A stretch of 20,397 bases of DNA from a virus, in IMG/VR virus record IMGVR_UViG_3300044630_003687, positions 1-20,397 of that record. One strand, given 5' to 3'. Shown piece after piece: positions 1-9,200 of the stretch. A program made the translations under genes and the position numbers. Positions within the stretch are counted from its first letter, which is position 1; every line of letters starts with the position of its first letter. The notes under the pieces are model-generated. The model was not told where the DNA came from. It saw only the letters and a list, made by a program, of their open reading frames with translations, and ran no database searches.

Positions 1-587
1 TCTTGTTGAAGTACTGCTGGGTTTTGAGCAGCTAGAGTATCAACTAAGCCCCAGAAACCATCAAATGCTGTAGTAGCAGAAGATAGGTCAGAAGCATAAG
101 CTGAACCATCAATTGCACCATTAGCAATTGAAATTTCATCTTGAAGGCCCGCTACGGAAGATCCGTCACCTTGCCAATAAAAAATTTCATTTTGTGCTGC
201 AATTCTTTTTACCATATATTCGGAAATCGCCTGTTCAAAGGGGATAGTCTCTTGGTATCCTGAAGCAGACATTTGAGAAGACAACCAGTAATCTCTAAGA
301 TCATTAGGGCAGAACTGATTTTTTACCATCTTAGTTGCGATAGTAATGTTTTTTTGTGTGTAAACAACTTGGTTGTTACCTACTTGACCAGCTCCGAATC
401 CGCAAGAGTAGTCTTTAATATCTAAGTTTGCACCTAGTATGTTTAAGGCTACGGTTCCAGCTTGGAGTCCGGGCTTAATTGTTACGTTTTGTGCTGTTGC
501 TGGTGATAACACCGCTCTTGAAATTAGACCTTGTGATGTTTCATCTGTCCAAGGTGATAATCCAGCTAAGTTAAATCCTGATGGCAT
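1..587 (-). CDS. Major capsid protein, N-terminal part (cut by left edge)
   Basis: The first 195 codons of an open frame run off the left edge. The start is the ATG at 587, 12 bp after the stop of the scaffold gene, with an A/T-rich leader and no Shine-Dalgarno. The protein begins MPSGFNLAGLSPWTDE, followed by an ISRAVLSPATAQNVTIKPG stretch, a DYSCGFG motif, a VVYTQKNITIATKMV strand, the helix CPNDLRDYWLSSQM, then EQAISEYMVKRIAAQNE and FYWQGDGSS. This pattern (strand, CPxxLRDYxL helix, 'FEQxIxxY' helix, 'E.FxWQGD') is one I recognise from major capsid proteins of Bacteroidota phages, presumably HK97-fold. Its place directly after a prohead protease and a scaffold supports this. It would form the icosahedral shell after proteolytic maturation. 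The remaining C-terminal half is outside the window. Confidence 0.82.
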   Translation of the reverse strand, partial: MPSGFNLAGLSPWTDETSQGLISRAVLSPATAQNVTIKPGLQAGTVALNILGANLDIKDYSCGFGAGQVGNNQVVYTQKNITIATKMVKNQFCPNDLRDYWLSSQMSASGYQETIPFEQAISEYMVKRIAAQNEIFYWQGDGSSVAGLQDEISIANGAIDGSAYASDLSSATTAFDGFWGLVDTLAAQNPAVLQQ

Positions 588-599
588 AATATTAGTTTT

Positions 600-1163
600 T
601 TATTTTTTTAGTGAATTTGTTAATTCCTGCAAACGAGCGATTCTTGCATCTACTTCATTTACATATGTTTTTGGTTCTTCTGAGAAAGTAGAGATTTTAC
701 CTGCTGCAGGTGCTTTGGAGAATTTAGCATATTGCTCTTCCATCTTAGCTACTTTAGCTTTAATTTCTGCGATGTCTTTAACTAGAGGTTCCATTGCCAT
801 AACCACTTTTTCCATGGCTTCTTTAATTTTTTCCTCTATTACTTCTTTAGCATACATTCCTTCTTTCTCTTTTTCATCTGCTGCTTCAATTTCTACTTCT
901 ACTTTAGATTCTTCTTCTGAAGCAGGCTCAACGGAAACTATCTTACCACTTTCGGTTTTCACCTTCAGTCCAGATTCAGTAACGTGTTCTCCGTCAGGTG
1001 CTGCAGTTTTGCTGCCATCCTCTGCTACGACAAATACGTCGAAGCCAGGTGCAAACTCTTCTGCCTCTACCACGGTAACCCCGTCTACCAGTTTCTCACT
1101 AGCTGCTTTCACAGTTAAACCTAAAAGAACTTTAATTGCTGTTACTTTTGATTTGTAATCCAT
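600..1163 (-). CDS. Putative capsid scaffolding protein (187 aa)
   Basis: This is an acidic protein between the prohead protease and the major capsid gene, the classical position of a scaffold. Residues about 1-80 look beta-rich with DGVTVV, EEFAPGFDVFVV and SGKIVSVEP segments, a small domain found in head-region proteins of Bacteroidota phages. Residues 81-105 are almost all Glu/Asp/Lys. Residues about 107-150 (from MYAKEVIEEKIKEAMEKV on) form a Lys/Glu coiled coil. A short basic/leucine helix ends the protein (RIARLQELTNSLKK), as scaffolds often have for capsid binding. Start is ATG at 1163. It probably guides procapsid assembly and is then degraded by the upstream-encoded protease. A decoration or head-fibre role is a less likely alternative. 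The assignment rests on position and composition, not on a diagnostic motif. Confidence 0.6.
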   Translation of the reverse strand: MDYKSKVTAIKVLLGLTVKAASEKLVDGVTVVEAEEFAPGFDVFVVAEDGSKTAAPDGEHVTESGLKVKTESGKIVSVEPASEEESKVEVEIEAADEKEKEGMYAKEVIEEKIKEAMEKVVMAMEPLVKDIAEIKAKVAKMEEQYAKFSKAPAAGKISTFSEEPKTYVNEVDARIARLQELTNSLKK

Positions 1164-1196
1164 TTTTGTGAGTTTTATTTTGTTTTACATTAGTGA

Positions 1197-1223
1197 ATAT
1201 GACAGTTATAAAAACTGCCATAT
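1197..1223 (-). other. Intergenic hairpin between protease and scaffold genes
   Basis: The 75-bp gap (1164-1238) holds an inverted repeat with 11-bp arms (1197-1207 and 1213-1223; ATATGACAGTT / AACTGCCATAT) and a 5-nt loop. The single non-Watson-Crick position is a G-T/G-U type pair, and an extra A-T pair can be added at the base. No U-run follows on the minus strand, so it is not a standard intrinsic terminator. It could be an RNA-processing or stability element that sets scaffold/capsid expression relative to the protease. Function is inferred only from position. Confidence 0.45.
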
Positions 1224-1238
1224 TTCGCACCAATTTTT

Positions 1239-2918
1239 TTAGGAAGTTAAGATTGATACTATTTTGTCAATCAAATCTTTCTCTTTTTCTATATCTTCTA
1301 GATCTTCTTTATCAATAAAATTACCTTCAATAGAAAATCCGTTGTATTTACCTGCTTTAACTGCTTCCCAAACTTTAGGATTTGTTACTTTCATTTTAAC
1401 CATCCAGGTACCAACAGGTACTCCTAATTTGTAAACTGAATTAGCTTTATCCGATTCAGACTCTACTAACCAACTTTCAAAGATATAACTACCGCCATCT
1501 ACGGTTTCATCATGATCTAAGTTAGTAGCACCAAGTCTGGTTTCACGCATAAACTTTTGCTGAATTTTAGCAATAGTCTCTGCAGAGAACTTAACATAAT
1601 ACTCTTCACCGTCTTCGTCTCTACGGAAAATCTCCATATCAGGTACCATTGCTGGCCCGACAACTACTTGTTTATCTTTTTCTAATGCAAATTTTGCTTC
1701 GATTGTAGATAATTTACTAGCAACTACTTCTACTTCATCTTCTATTGGACCACCGCCGACATGTGCTAAACAAGTACGATTAGATGCACATTTAAAATCA
1801 AAGAATTCGCAGTAACCTAATTCTCCTGCTTCTATTACTTTCTCTGCATCGTCACCAATACCAGAAGCAATACATTCTTTCATAGCTTTAGTAATGTTAA
1901 ATGCTGCACAATTACCACAGATTTTACCTTTAGCTTGTTCTGCTGGTACGTCCCAACGTGCTGCTACTTTATCCCAATAATCTCCTGGATTTTCTGGATC
2001 TAATGGACCGTACATTGCTTTGTTAATAGCCTTTTGTCTGTTTGCTAAGTTAACTTCTATGTTTACTGTTGCTTCTGGACATTCTTCAGCTGCTTTTATA
2101 GGTACACAATTAGGTGTTCCGTCGTCTTTTAGACCGTATGCTTCGTATCCTTCCCAACACGGGTTAGGATCTAGGAATTTTTCTTTTTTAGACTTAATAG
2201 GTACACAATTAGGTGTTCCGTCGTCTTTTAGACCGTATGCTTCGTATCCTTCCCAACACGGGTTAGGATCTAAGAACTTATGTTTCTTCTTCTTAGGCAC
2301 CTGATCTACATAAGGTGCTAAACCAGAAGTATCAGTTCCCATTTTTTCTCTAATGCTTTCTAATTTATTCTGTGCCCATTCAATACCTGCTGTTCCGCCC
2401 CACGCGTCCCACATAAGTCGACCACACGATTCAGAATAGGGATTATCTTTATTCTGTGCATGCCTAGCAAAACTTGCCATACGTGCTATAGTTTCTTCCG
2501 AAATAGGTTCGCCTTTAGCTAATTGGTTTGCTCTTGCTTTACCAATTGGTGTTCCGCAATCACCCCAACCATTTTTTTCTGCCCAATCTAATGCTCGCTT
2601 AGCAGCATTCTTAGCAGATTCTGGATAGTCAGTATAGGATTCGAACTTCATTTCTTTAGCAAATTCTTGTTCGTACATAGAAATACACACGGCAACTGCT
2701 TGGTCCTGATCTTTACCTTCGTCGATTAAAACAGGAACGCATCTACCCATAAAATCAGATTGTGATTCTCCAGCAGAAGGTTTTACAAACTTTTGGTTAC
2801 GCATGTAAACCCAATATTTTTCGATAGCAGGCTCGTCTACTAAGGCAATAGCGGAAACACCAGAATCTTCTAGTTCATCCATTACTTCCAGTTCAATTAC
2901 TCTTCTTTCTTTTTCCAT
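1239..2918 (-). CDS. Prohead (capsid maturation) protease, XkdF/peptidase S78_2 type, with inserted phage modules
   Basis: In 559-residue numbering (ATG at 2918), the N-terminus has SGVSAIALVDEPAIEKYW, the usual opening of XkdF-like proteases. The protease body is at the C-terminus: VVVGPAMVPDMEIFRR, EEYYVKFSAETI, NLDHDET with probable catalytic His469, GTWMVKMKV, and GFSIEGNF with probable catalytic Ser529. Between them, about 350 residues hold inserted modules. These are a 'GESQSDFMGRCVPVLIDEG' segment (CxxxxxDEGKDQDQAVAVC), a helical DWAEKNGW...IARMASFARHAQ...WGGTAGIEWA domain, two identical NPCWEGYEAYGLKDDG...NCVPIK copies, and a Cys-rich CGNCAAF...CEFFDFKC...CLAHV domain. A TTG at 2948 would add ten residues. 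I prefer 2918 because it is ATG with an A-rich leader and family-like N-terminus. It should cleave scaffold and capsid N-termini in the procapsid. Confidence 0.85.
   Translation of the reverse strand: MEKERRVIELEVMDELEDSGVSAIALVDEPAIEKYWVYMRNQKFVKPSAGESQSDFMGRCVPVLIDEGKDQDQAVAVCISMYEQEFAKEMKFESYTDYPESAKNAAKRALDWAEKNGWGDCGTPIGKARANQLAKGEPISEETIARMASFARHAQNKDNPYSESCGRLMWDAWGGTAGIEWAQNKLESIREKMGTDTSGLAPYVDQVPKKKKHKFLDPNPCWEGYEAYGLKDDGTPNCVPIKSKKEKFLDPNPCWEGYEAYGLKDDGTPNCVPIKAAEECPEATVNIEVNLANRQKAINKAMYGPLDPENPGDYWDKVAARWDVPAEQAKGKICGNCAAFNITKAMKECIASGIGDDAEKVIEAGELGYCEFFDFKCASNRTCLAHVGGGPIEDEVEVVASKLSTIEAKFALEKDKQVVVGPAMVPDMEIFRRDEDGEEYYVKFSAETIAKIQQKFMRETRLGATNLDHDETVDGGSYIFESWLVESESDKANSVYKLGVPVGTWMVKMKVTNPKVWEAVKAGKYNGFSIEGNFIDKEDLEDIEKEKDLIDKIVSILTS
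2098..2272 (-). repeat. Tandem 99-bp duplication inside the protease gene
   Basis: Positions 2098-2173 and 2197-2272 are identical over 76 nt at an offset of 99 nt, so the duplication is in frame (33 codons). Each copy encodes an NPCWEGYEAYGLKDDG...PNCVP module with two Cys. The third-position identity shows a recent duplication or gene conversion, because protein selection alone would let synonymous sites drift. The linker between copies (SKKEK) differs from the downstream flank. Confidence 0.95.
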
Positions 2919-2945
2919 TTGTACTTTATTTATATATGAATATGT

Positions 2946-2953
2946 CAAACTTA
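2946..2953 (-). promoter_or_regulatory. Candidate Bacteroidota -7 box upstream of the protease gene
   Basis: On the minus strand the octamer TAAGTTTG matches the Bacteroidota -7 consensus TAnnTTTG exactly. It lies over the tape measure stop codon, about 28 nt before the preferred protease ATG (2918). No convincing -33 TTTG was found at 19-21 nt upstream, so this is only a weak promoter candidate for a head-gene transcript. Confidence 0.25.
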
Positions 2954-5587
2954 TAGTCTGGCAAGATTCGCGATTTTCTTATCTGCCTCTGCTTGTGAGT
3001 AAACATCCGATGCTACCACATAAGTCTTAATGGTAGTAGATTGATTATTGCTCATCATAGCTTGTAAATCGGCCATAGACGGCGTTATTCCTCCATCAGC
3101 ATATCTTTTATTGCCTGTGTTATTAATCGCGTTTAAGAGTGGCATAAATGAGCGTGTAGAGCGTTTATTAACTACGAATTCACCACCTTCTAATTCTCCA
3201 AACGAGGTTTTAATACCACCTTGGGAATGACTTGGTCCATCTAGTAAACCACCATTAGCAAATTTACTTCCTGTAGGAGCAGCTGCTGGTGCTGCAGCAG
3301 TAGCAGAAACCTTACCTAAATCCTTAGGAGACTTACCAAGTAAAGATTTAAATTGGGTAACTGCTGTAGCCATTAAAGCTAATGTAGAAGCAATAGCAAT
3401 AATATTGGTAGGAAATCCTTTCTTTAGATCTTTACCTAGACCAGCAAATGCATCTGCTAATGCCATTGCGGTAGCAGATAGTGCTAATGCTTGTTGTATT
3501 TTAATTAAAACTTGACCAGCAGCAGATTCTTCACCCATTGCTTGGGCTAAACTTCCTACTGCATCACCCAATCCTGCAACAGCAGCAATATTTTGCTGAC
3601 GGGATTCTCTCATTAAAGCTTCATTGGTTAATGTAGCTTGGGTATATGCGTCTTGGGTAATTATACCGTCTGCATATGCCTTATCTAAATCTTTTTGTGA
3701 ATTTTCAACCGCTTCTTTTGTCTTTTGGAAGTTACCCTCTGCCTTTAACATGGCACTATTCATGTTCTCGTCTAACTTATTCCAAAAATCTTCTCCAATA
3801 GCTGCATTAGTTGCATCTTTAACTTCTTGCGTTACAGCAGCATTAAATGTTTTAAGTTTTTCTGCATATTGCTCAGCCGTAATCGCTCCAGTTTCTAAAG
3901 AAGAATCTAAAGTTTTCTTAAATGCAGCTTTTTTAGCATCCCCGTCTTTTTCAATCTCTTTTTTCTGTTTTTCTAAACCTTCTTGCATTGCTGCAAGACT
4001 TTCGTCTGCAATTTGCTGATCTATTTCTGCTAATTTTTCTGCGTTAGCTCGTTTAGCATCCTCGATTGCTAGATTGCTATCGGTCTGTGCTTTAACATAA
4101 CCAGCATCTAGATTATTTTTTGCGGTTATTAACGCCTGGTACTCGACAGAATCTTTATCGTATAACGCCATTTTATCCGTAATGGCTTTGGATTCAATAT
4201 CAAATGTTTCTTTACGTTGCGCTTGCTCATCTTTTAATGCTTGGATAGTGTCTTTAGATTTTACCTTAGCAGAGTCTGCTAAAGCATCTTGACTCTTAGC
4301 AAGCTCTTTTGCACGATCTATTTCACCAGCAAGAGCAGCATCAATAATTTTTTCGTTATCTTTAATTGCTTTTGTACGTGCTACACCACTTAATTTTTCT
4401 AATTCTAATTTTTTATCAAGAAGTTTTCTTAATTCTTTTTCGTCAATATCGTTTTTTGCAAGTTCTAAATCTATTAGCGCTTGATTTTCTGATTTCTTAC
4501 GAGCTAATGCTTCTGCTGCAGCTTGTTTTGCTGCATCTGCAGCTTCTTTTTTAGCTGCTGCTGCAGCATCTGCTTCTTGTTTTGCAAAACCAGCATTTTC
4601 AATAGCCATTTGGTTTTTAAAATCTCTAAATTGTTTAGCTTCTTCCTCTGTTAGTGTGCCTTTTTCTTTTAGAGTGTTTCTTAACTTCTGTAATTCAATA
4701 TCTATTAACTGAACTTTCTTATCGTGAATTTCTTTTGCAGATGCTCCTTGTGCTTCTAATAATGCAATTTCCGCTTCTAGATTTTCAGCGGTACGGTCCA
4801 TTTTTTTATTAAACTTTTCTACGTTTCTATCTGCTTCAGAAGTAATACCAACAAAATCTGTAACTGCAGTCACAATACTACCAAAAAAGTCAGCTACAGA
4901 TTTTAATCCAGGAATAAAATTAAAAATGACTTTTTTAACTGTTTCGAAATTAGCAATTAAAAGACCTAATCCTGCTACAAGAGCTCCAACTCCTGTAGAA
5001 ATAATTGCAGTTCTTAAACCACCAAATCCTTTTTCCGCACCTTTAGTAGCTTCTAAAGTTTTTCTTAATGCGCCAGCATTTGCATCTCCTGCTTTGTAAG
5101 CTTCTTTCCAAGCTGCAGTTTGATCTTTAATTGATTTACTAAATTCTTCATTTTTCTTTTTAGTACCTAAAAGGAAATCTGTTAATTTACTAAGTCCTGT
5201 AAATCTACCAATAACTTTTACAACGTCTCCTATATCAGCACCTAAGTTTTTAAATTGTGCACGTACATCAGAAGTTGTAAATCCGCCAAATATTTTAAAA
5301 GCATCTACTGCTTGGTTTACTGACGAACTAATATTACCAATTGGTCCAGGTAGTATAGAAAGAGATCCGTAAATGTCTTTAGATTTTAACGCAACTCTAT
5401 CCATTGCGTCTCTAGTATCATTTAACGCATTATTTAAAATGTTAAATTCTTTAGTTCCTTCTGGAGTTTTTTGTAACTGCCTTAATAGAATTTTTTGTTT
5501 CTCCGCCAACGATAAGGTTCTATCCGACGCAATTTCTAGTGATTCGGAATTAAAATCGTATTTTATTTCTATACTATTTTTAGCCAT
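2951..5587 (-). CDS. Tail tape measure protein (878 aa)
   Basis: This long helical protein has the build of a tape measure. It has an N-terminal helical part with SILPGPIGNISSSVNQAVDAF near residue 80, a hydrophobic segment at about 193-213 (AIISTGVGALVAGLGLLIANF), a long Ala/Lys/Glu coiled-coil region (about 255-560), and a second hydrophobic Ala/Leu-rich part before the end. The C-terminus (about 776-828) has GGLLDGPSHSQGGI, ELEGGEFVVNKRS and an MPLLNAINN helix. I recognise this as the conserved tail end of Bacteroidota phage tape measures. It sets tail length and is probably ejected with the DNA. By the usual 0.15 nm per residue it would suggest a tail of about 130 nm. ATG start at 5587, 15 bp after the preceding stop. 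Unusually, it lies downstream of the tail-tip genes. Confidence 0.88.
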   Translation of the reverse strand: MAKNSIEIKYDFNSESLEIASDRTLSLAEKQKILLRQLQKTPEGTKEFNILNNALNDTRDAMDRVALKSKDIYGSLSILPGPIGNISSSVNQAVDAFKIFGGFTTSDVRAQFKNLGADIGDVVKVIGRFTGLSKLTDFLLGTKKKNEEFSKSIKDQTAAWKEAYKAGDANAGALRKTLEATKGAEKGFGGLRTAIISTGVGALVAGLGLLIANFETVKKVIFNFIPGLKSVADFFGSIVTAVTDFVGITSEADRNVEKFNKKMDRTAENLEAEIALLEAQGASAKEIHDKKVQLIDIELQKLRNTLKEKGTLTEEEAKQFRDFKNQMAIENAGFAKQEADAAAAAKKEAADAAKQAAAEALARKKSENQALIDLELAKNDIDEKELRKLLDKKLELEKLSGVARTKAIKDNEKIIDAALAGEIDRAKELAKSQDALADSAKVKSKDTIQALKDEQAQRKETFDIESKAITDKMALYDKDSVEYQALITAKNNLDAGYVKAQTDSNLAIEDAKRANAEKLAEIDQQIADESLAAMQEGLEKQKKEIEKDGDAKKAAFKKTLDSSLETGAITAEQYAEKLKTFNAAVTQEVKDATNAAIGEDFWNKLDENMNSAMLKAEGNFQKTKEAVENSQKDLDKAYADGIITQDAYTQATLTNEALMRESRQQNIAAVAGLGDAVGSLAQAMGEESAAGQVLIKIQQALALSATAMALADAFAGLGKDLKKGFPTNIIAIASTLALMATAVTQFKSLLGKSPKDLGKVSATAAAPAAAPTGSKFANGGLLDGPSHSQGGIKTSFGELEGGEFVVNKRSTRSFMPLLNAINNTGNKRYADGGITPSMADLQAMMSNNQSTTIKTYVVASDVYSQAEADKKIANLARL

Positions 5588-5602
5588 TTTGCTTTTATTA
5601 TT

Positions 5603-6244
5603 TTATGGACAAGGTCCTGTATAACATGCTACTTCTATTTCTACTTCATCTCCTGGTTGGATTACTACGTTGGAAATAAATGGAAAAGGAGTACTTGTAA
5701 AATACGTATCGTAAGCAACCACATTGTTTATGTAAACAAAGATTGCACCGCAGTTACCAGATCCTGGTAAATTAGTTGTAACGTTACACTGAATTGTGTT
5801 TGTTGAACCGTAAACAATTCCGTTTGGATTTGTTTTATTACCAAACAGAGTAGAACTTAATGGGAAATTACTTGGACCTTCTAATGAATTCATGAAATTA
5901 CCGTTAATTCCAACATCGTTAATCGTACCAAAACCACAACTAGCATTTCTAACAATCCAATCAGAAGTTCCTGGTGGCGGTGGCGGTGGAGGAGGTGGCG
6001 GCGGAGGAGTTGGTACATCACAAGGTACAGAATCTATAGGAATAGTTATACTGCTAGAACATGGTTCAGCAGACGTAACAGTTATTTCAGTAGCAGTTAC
6101 ATCCGCATTTACAACATAGCCACCTAATAATTGTAATCTTGTCACATTAGTTGCTAATGTTCCTAACACATCATCTGTGATAGTGAATGGTCCAGCATCT
6201 GTTCCAATGCTACTTATTTGTATTGTTACTGACGTTGTTGGCAT
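5603..6244 (-). CDS. Two-domain structural protein with a poly-proline hinge (213 aa)
   Basis: I do not recognise a family. Residues about 1-75 form a Thr/Val-rich beta domain (TSVTIQISSIGTDAGPFTITDD). Twelve consecutive prolines (encoded by 5972-6007) act as a stiff hinge. The C-terminal domain (about 93-213) is Asn/Gly/Thr-rich with several Cys and ends in a VVIQPGDEVEIEVACYTGPCP strand pair. The pattern fits a secreted or virion surface protein, such as a tail-tip or fibre accessory carrying a beta-sandwich binding domain. It sits 1 bp after the giant tail protein gene and just before the tape measure, so it is probably co-translated with tail-tip components. The role in host recognition is inference. 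Confidence 0.6.
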   Translation of the reverse strand: MPTTSVTIQISSIGTDAGPFTITDDVLGTLATNVTRLQLLGGYVVNADVTATEITVTSAEPCSSSITIPIDSVPCDVPTPPPPPPPPPPPPGTSDWIVRNASCGFGTINDVGINGNFMNSLEGPSNFPLSSTLFGNKTNPNGIVYGSTNTIQCNVTTNLPGSGNCGAIFVYINNVVAYDTYFTSTPFPFISNVVIQPGDEVEIEVACYTGPCP

Positions 6245-6245
6245 A

Positions 6246-9200
6246 TTAAATATTACATTGGTTTACTGGTGGCAAATCCGCTCCATATATTGTAAAAACA
6301 GTTCCTACTCTAGCACAAATACTATCTCCTTGTGCTATTGATGTAGCATAGTACCAAGTTCCGTCACATAATTGGTAATCTCCTGTCCATTCTTGTCCCG
6401 AATTGTTATAATAAACAAAACATGAATTATTACAAACTATAAATCCAGTCCATGCGTCACTAATAGGATTACTTAAATCTGCAGGTCCTGCTTCAACTTG
6501 TAATCTTAAATTCTGACCTGACGTATAAGGTACTGTTATTGTACCTGACGAAGGAGTGTTTAAAGAAAAGCCCCACGGTCCTGGATAATTTGCATAACCA
6601 ACCCATCCACTAGTAGTAAGCAAACCAGAATTGTTATAAAAATTAAATCTATTAGGTCTATCTAAAGAGAACCAATTAAATGAAATACTTTGTGTGTCCA
6701 GATCATCACAAATATCGTAATTAGGATAAATGTAGAAATCACTACCTGCATAAGTTCCATTTAAATAATCATTACAACTGTAACAAACTCCAGGATCTGG
6801 CGAACCCGTACAGTTTGCATCTACAAATAGTGTTGCACCCTGTGTTACAAATGCTGTACCTGTATTTGTCACGAATAACGGATCGCAACAAGCAGTTAGA
6901 TCGTTATTTACAACATAAAGTGAGTTAGTCTCGTCAATAATACAAGAAGGTTCAATACACTTGAATGCTGATCCACCACTTAATCCACAATCTAAACTAC
7001 TTCCCGTTAGATTAACAGAGAATCTGTATTCTCTACCTGTGGCTGAAGGTAAAGGTGGCTGAAAATTGTAAGTAGAAAAACGCACAGTGTTCTGCGTGTT
7101 TAACGGAACGTTGCCTTGTTCTATTGTGGTAACAAACGTACCAGTAGTATGGGCAGCACCATATGTCAGTGTTCCTCTAACAAACGTTGATGGAGAAACT
7201 GCACCAGTATAATTAAAAGTAGTTAGTGCAGGAATAGTCGATAGATTCTTAACAGATTCTGTAGACCAGTTAGCACCGTCGAATGATTTACTGATTGTAA
7301 AAGTACCAGTTCCGTTTACAGCAGATCTAAAATCAAAATATACATCTAGTGTTTGGTTTTCACATGGTAGACAATCTTCTGGATCTGCAACTTCAGTGAC
7401 GGCGCCCGCACCACCTGTTACTCTAACTGTAGAAATGCCATCTGAATACCAACCATTTAGTACAGGGTTTAATGCTTGATCTAAGTATAAGAAAGTAGCA
7501 TCTGCTAAAAGCGGAGCATTACCATACCAGTTAAAGTTTTGGGCAGACACACAACATGAAGCATCGCATTCGGTAGCACCGGTACATCCAATGTAATAAG
7601 TTAAATCGTAGATGTCACAATTACAAGAATCACAAACATCGGTTGATCCTGGTAATCCATTAGTGATTCTGACGTATCTTTTTATTCCAGATACAGTTGC
7701 AGAGTAGTAACCATTAGCAGGTATTCCGCCGGTTTCTGTTGCAAAGTAAAACGGATTTTCATACCAGTTTGCTCCGTTGCTTTCCATCCATAGAGTTACT
7801 GTGTCTCCTTGGCAGCAACATGCATCACAGAACGTACCTTCGTCTGAAACGTAACATAATTCTAGTGATTCTAAAATAGGAACACACTCACAAAGAGCAG
7901 GAGAAGCATTTATTACATCAACTGCGGTAATAGTTCCTTGACCTTCATCTATTGTATAAACATAAGTACCGTCTGAATAATAACCATCTGGTGCTAGAAT
8001 AGTACCAGTTTCGTTTAAAAATAGGACAGAACCTACTACTAATTCCTCAGCATCTGTAGAAAACACTGTTGTAATTGGAGAAACCAATTGGCAACAAACT
8101 GCTGAACAGATAGTATCTGGTGAATAACAAATATTAAATACAGGTAAAAACGTATTTGGTAACGAAACGCCTATATTATTAAGTTTATAAAGTTCAACTT
8201 TACAAGGAGATTTTTGACCTGGAGTATAATTATTAATATAATTTATTAAATAATAAGCATCTTTAATAAAAATTTTATCATTAAATCTTAATCCTAATAA
8301 ATCTCGATAGTCTAAAATAAACTCTCCTTCAAACAAATAAGCATAATCCTTATCTCTAGGAAGTTGTAAATCATTTTCTGTTGGTACATTGCCTTGTGTT
8401 TCTTCGGTATTTCCGTAGGTAGAATAGTACCAACGCTGCCAATAGTTATTAAACTGGTAACCACCTCCTGCTACACCACTAGGATTAGAATTATAGGTAG
8501 GATTATCTACTCCTGTTATCCAAGTTGGTTGGGCATAACTCCAATCTAGCGATTCAGCTAATGGATCCCAAGGATGAGGCCAATAAGAACTCATTAGTGG
8601 ATAAGTGGTTTGCGGTATTGTGTTTGTGTAATACCAACTTTTTGGCGCACCCGTTAATCCGTAATAATAACCTAATCTTAATTTAGGTTGGATAGGTGTA
8701 CGTCTACCAGGACCATCTTTAGTAACTTCATCTTTTGCTACGTGAGGTATTAAAAATTTCTCAGCAGCAACTACATCTCCAGTAGCTGCAGTTGGACCAT
8801 AACCAATCGGACCAATAGGTAAAGGTGCAAACATTGGTGCAACATCTTTAGTTCCTTTAATAACTTCAATAAAAGAATCTAAGTTTAATTGTCCGTATGT
8901 TTGTTTGTAAGCTTGTTGGTAGTTATAGTTTAGATAGTCAGAATCTTCCTGATCTTTATAAGTTACAAATCTTTCTTGCGTTTGAAATAACGGAGTTAGT
9001 TTGTAATCTTTCTCTCCGTTTAATTTACTAGTCCAATCTCTAACAATGCCTTGTGTGATCCATTCATCCCAAGGTTCTATTCTAAACACTTTAGGATTTT
9101 CAAATAGCGGTTCGAATACAAGTTTAAATTTCTCTACAATTGATTTAATAAAATCAATTTGTTTAATATTATCTGGTAAACAAGAACTTGGGTTTACTTG

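Noticed and set aside
439-1158. Plus-strand open frame of 239 codons opposite the scaffold and capsid start
   Set aside because: It is Ser/Thr-rich antisense of Glu/Lys-rich coding sequence and overlaps two well-supported minus-strand genes.
2020-2304. Plus-strand frame of 94 codons with a repeated peptide
   Set aside because: The repetition is the antisense of the duplicated CWEGY module in the protease gene.
2919-2948. Ten-residue N-terminal extension of the protease from a TTG start
   Set aside because: ATG at 2918 with A-rich leader fits better, and the protein from there begins like other XkdF-type proteases.
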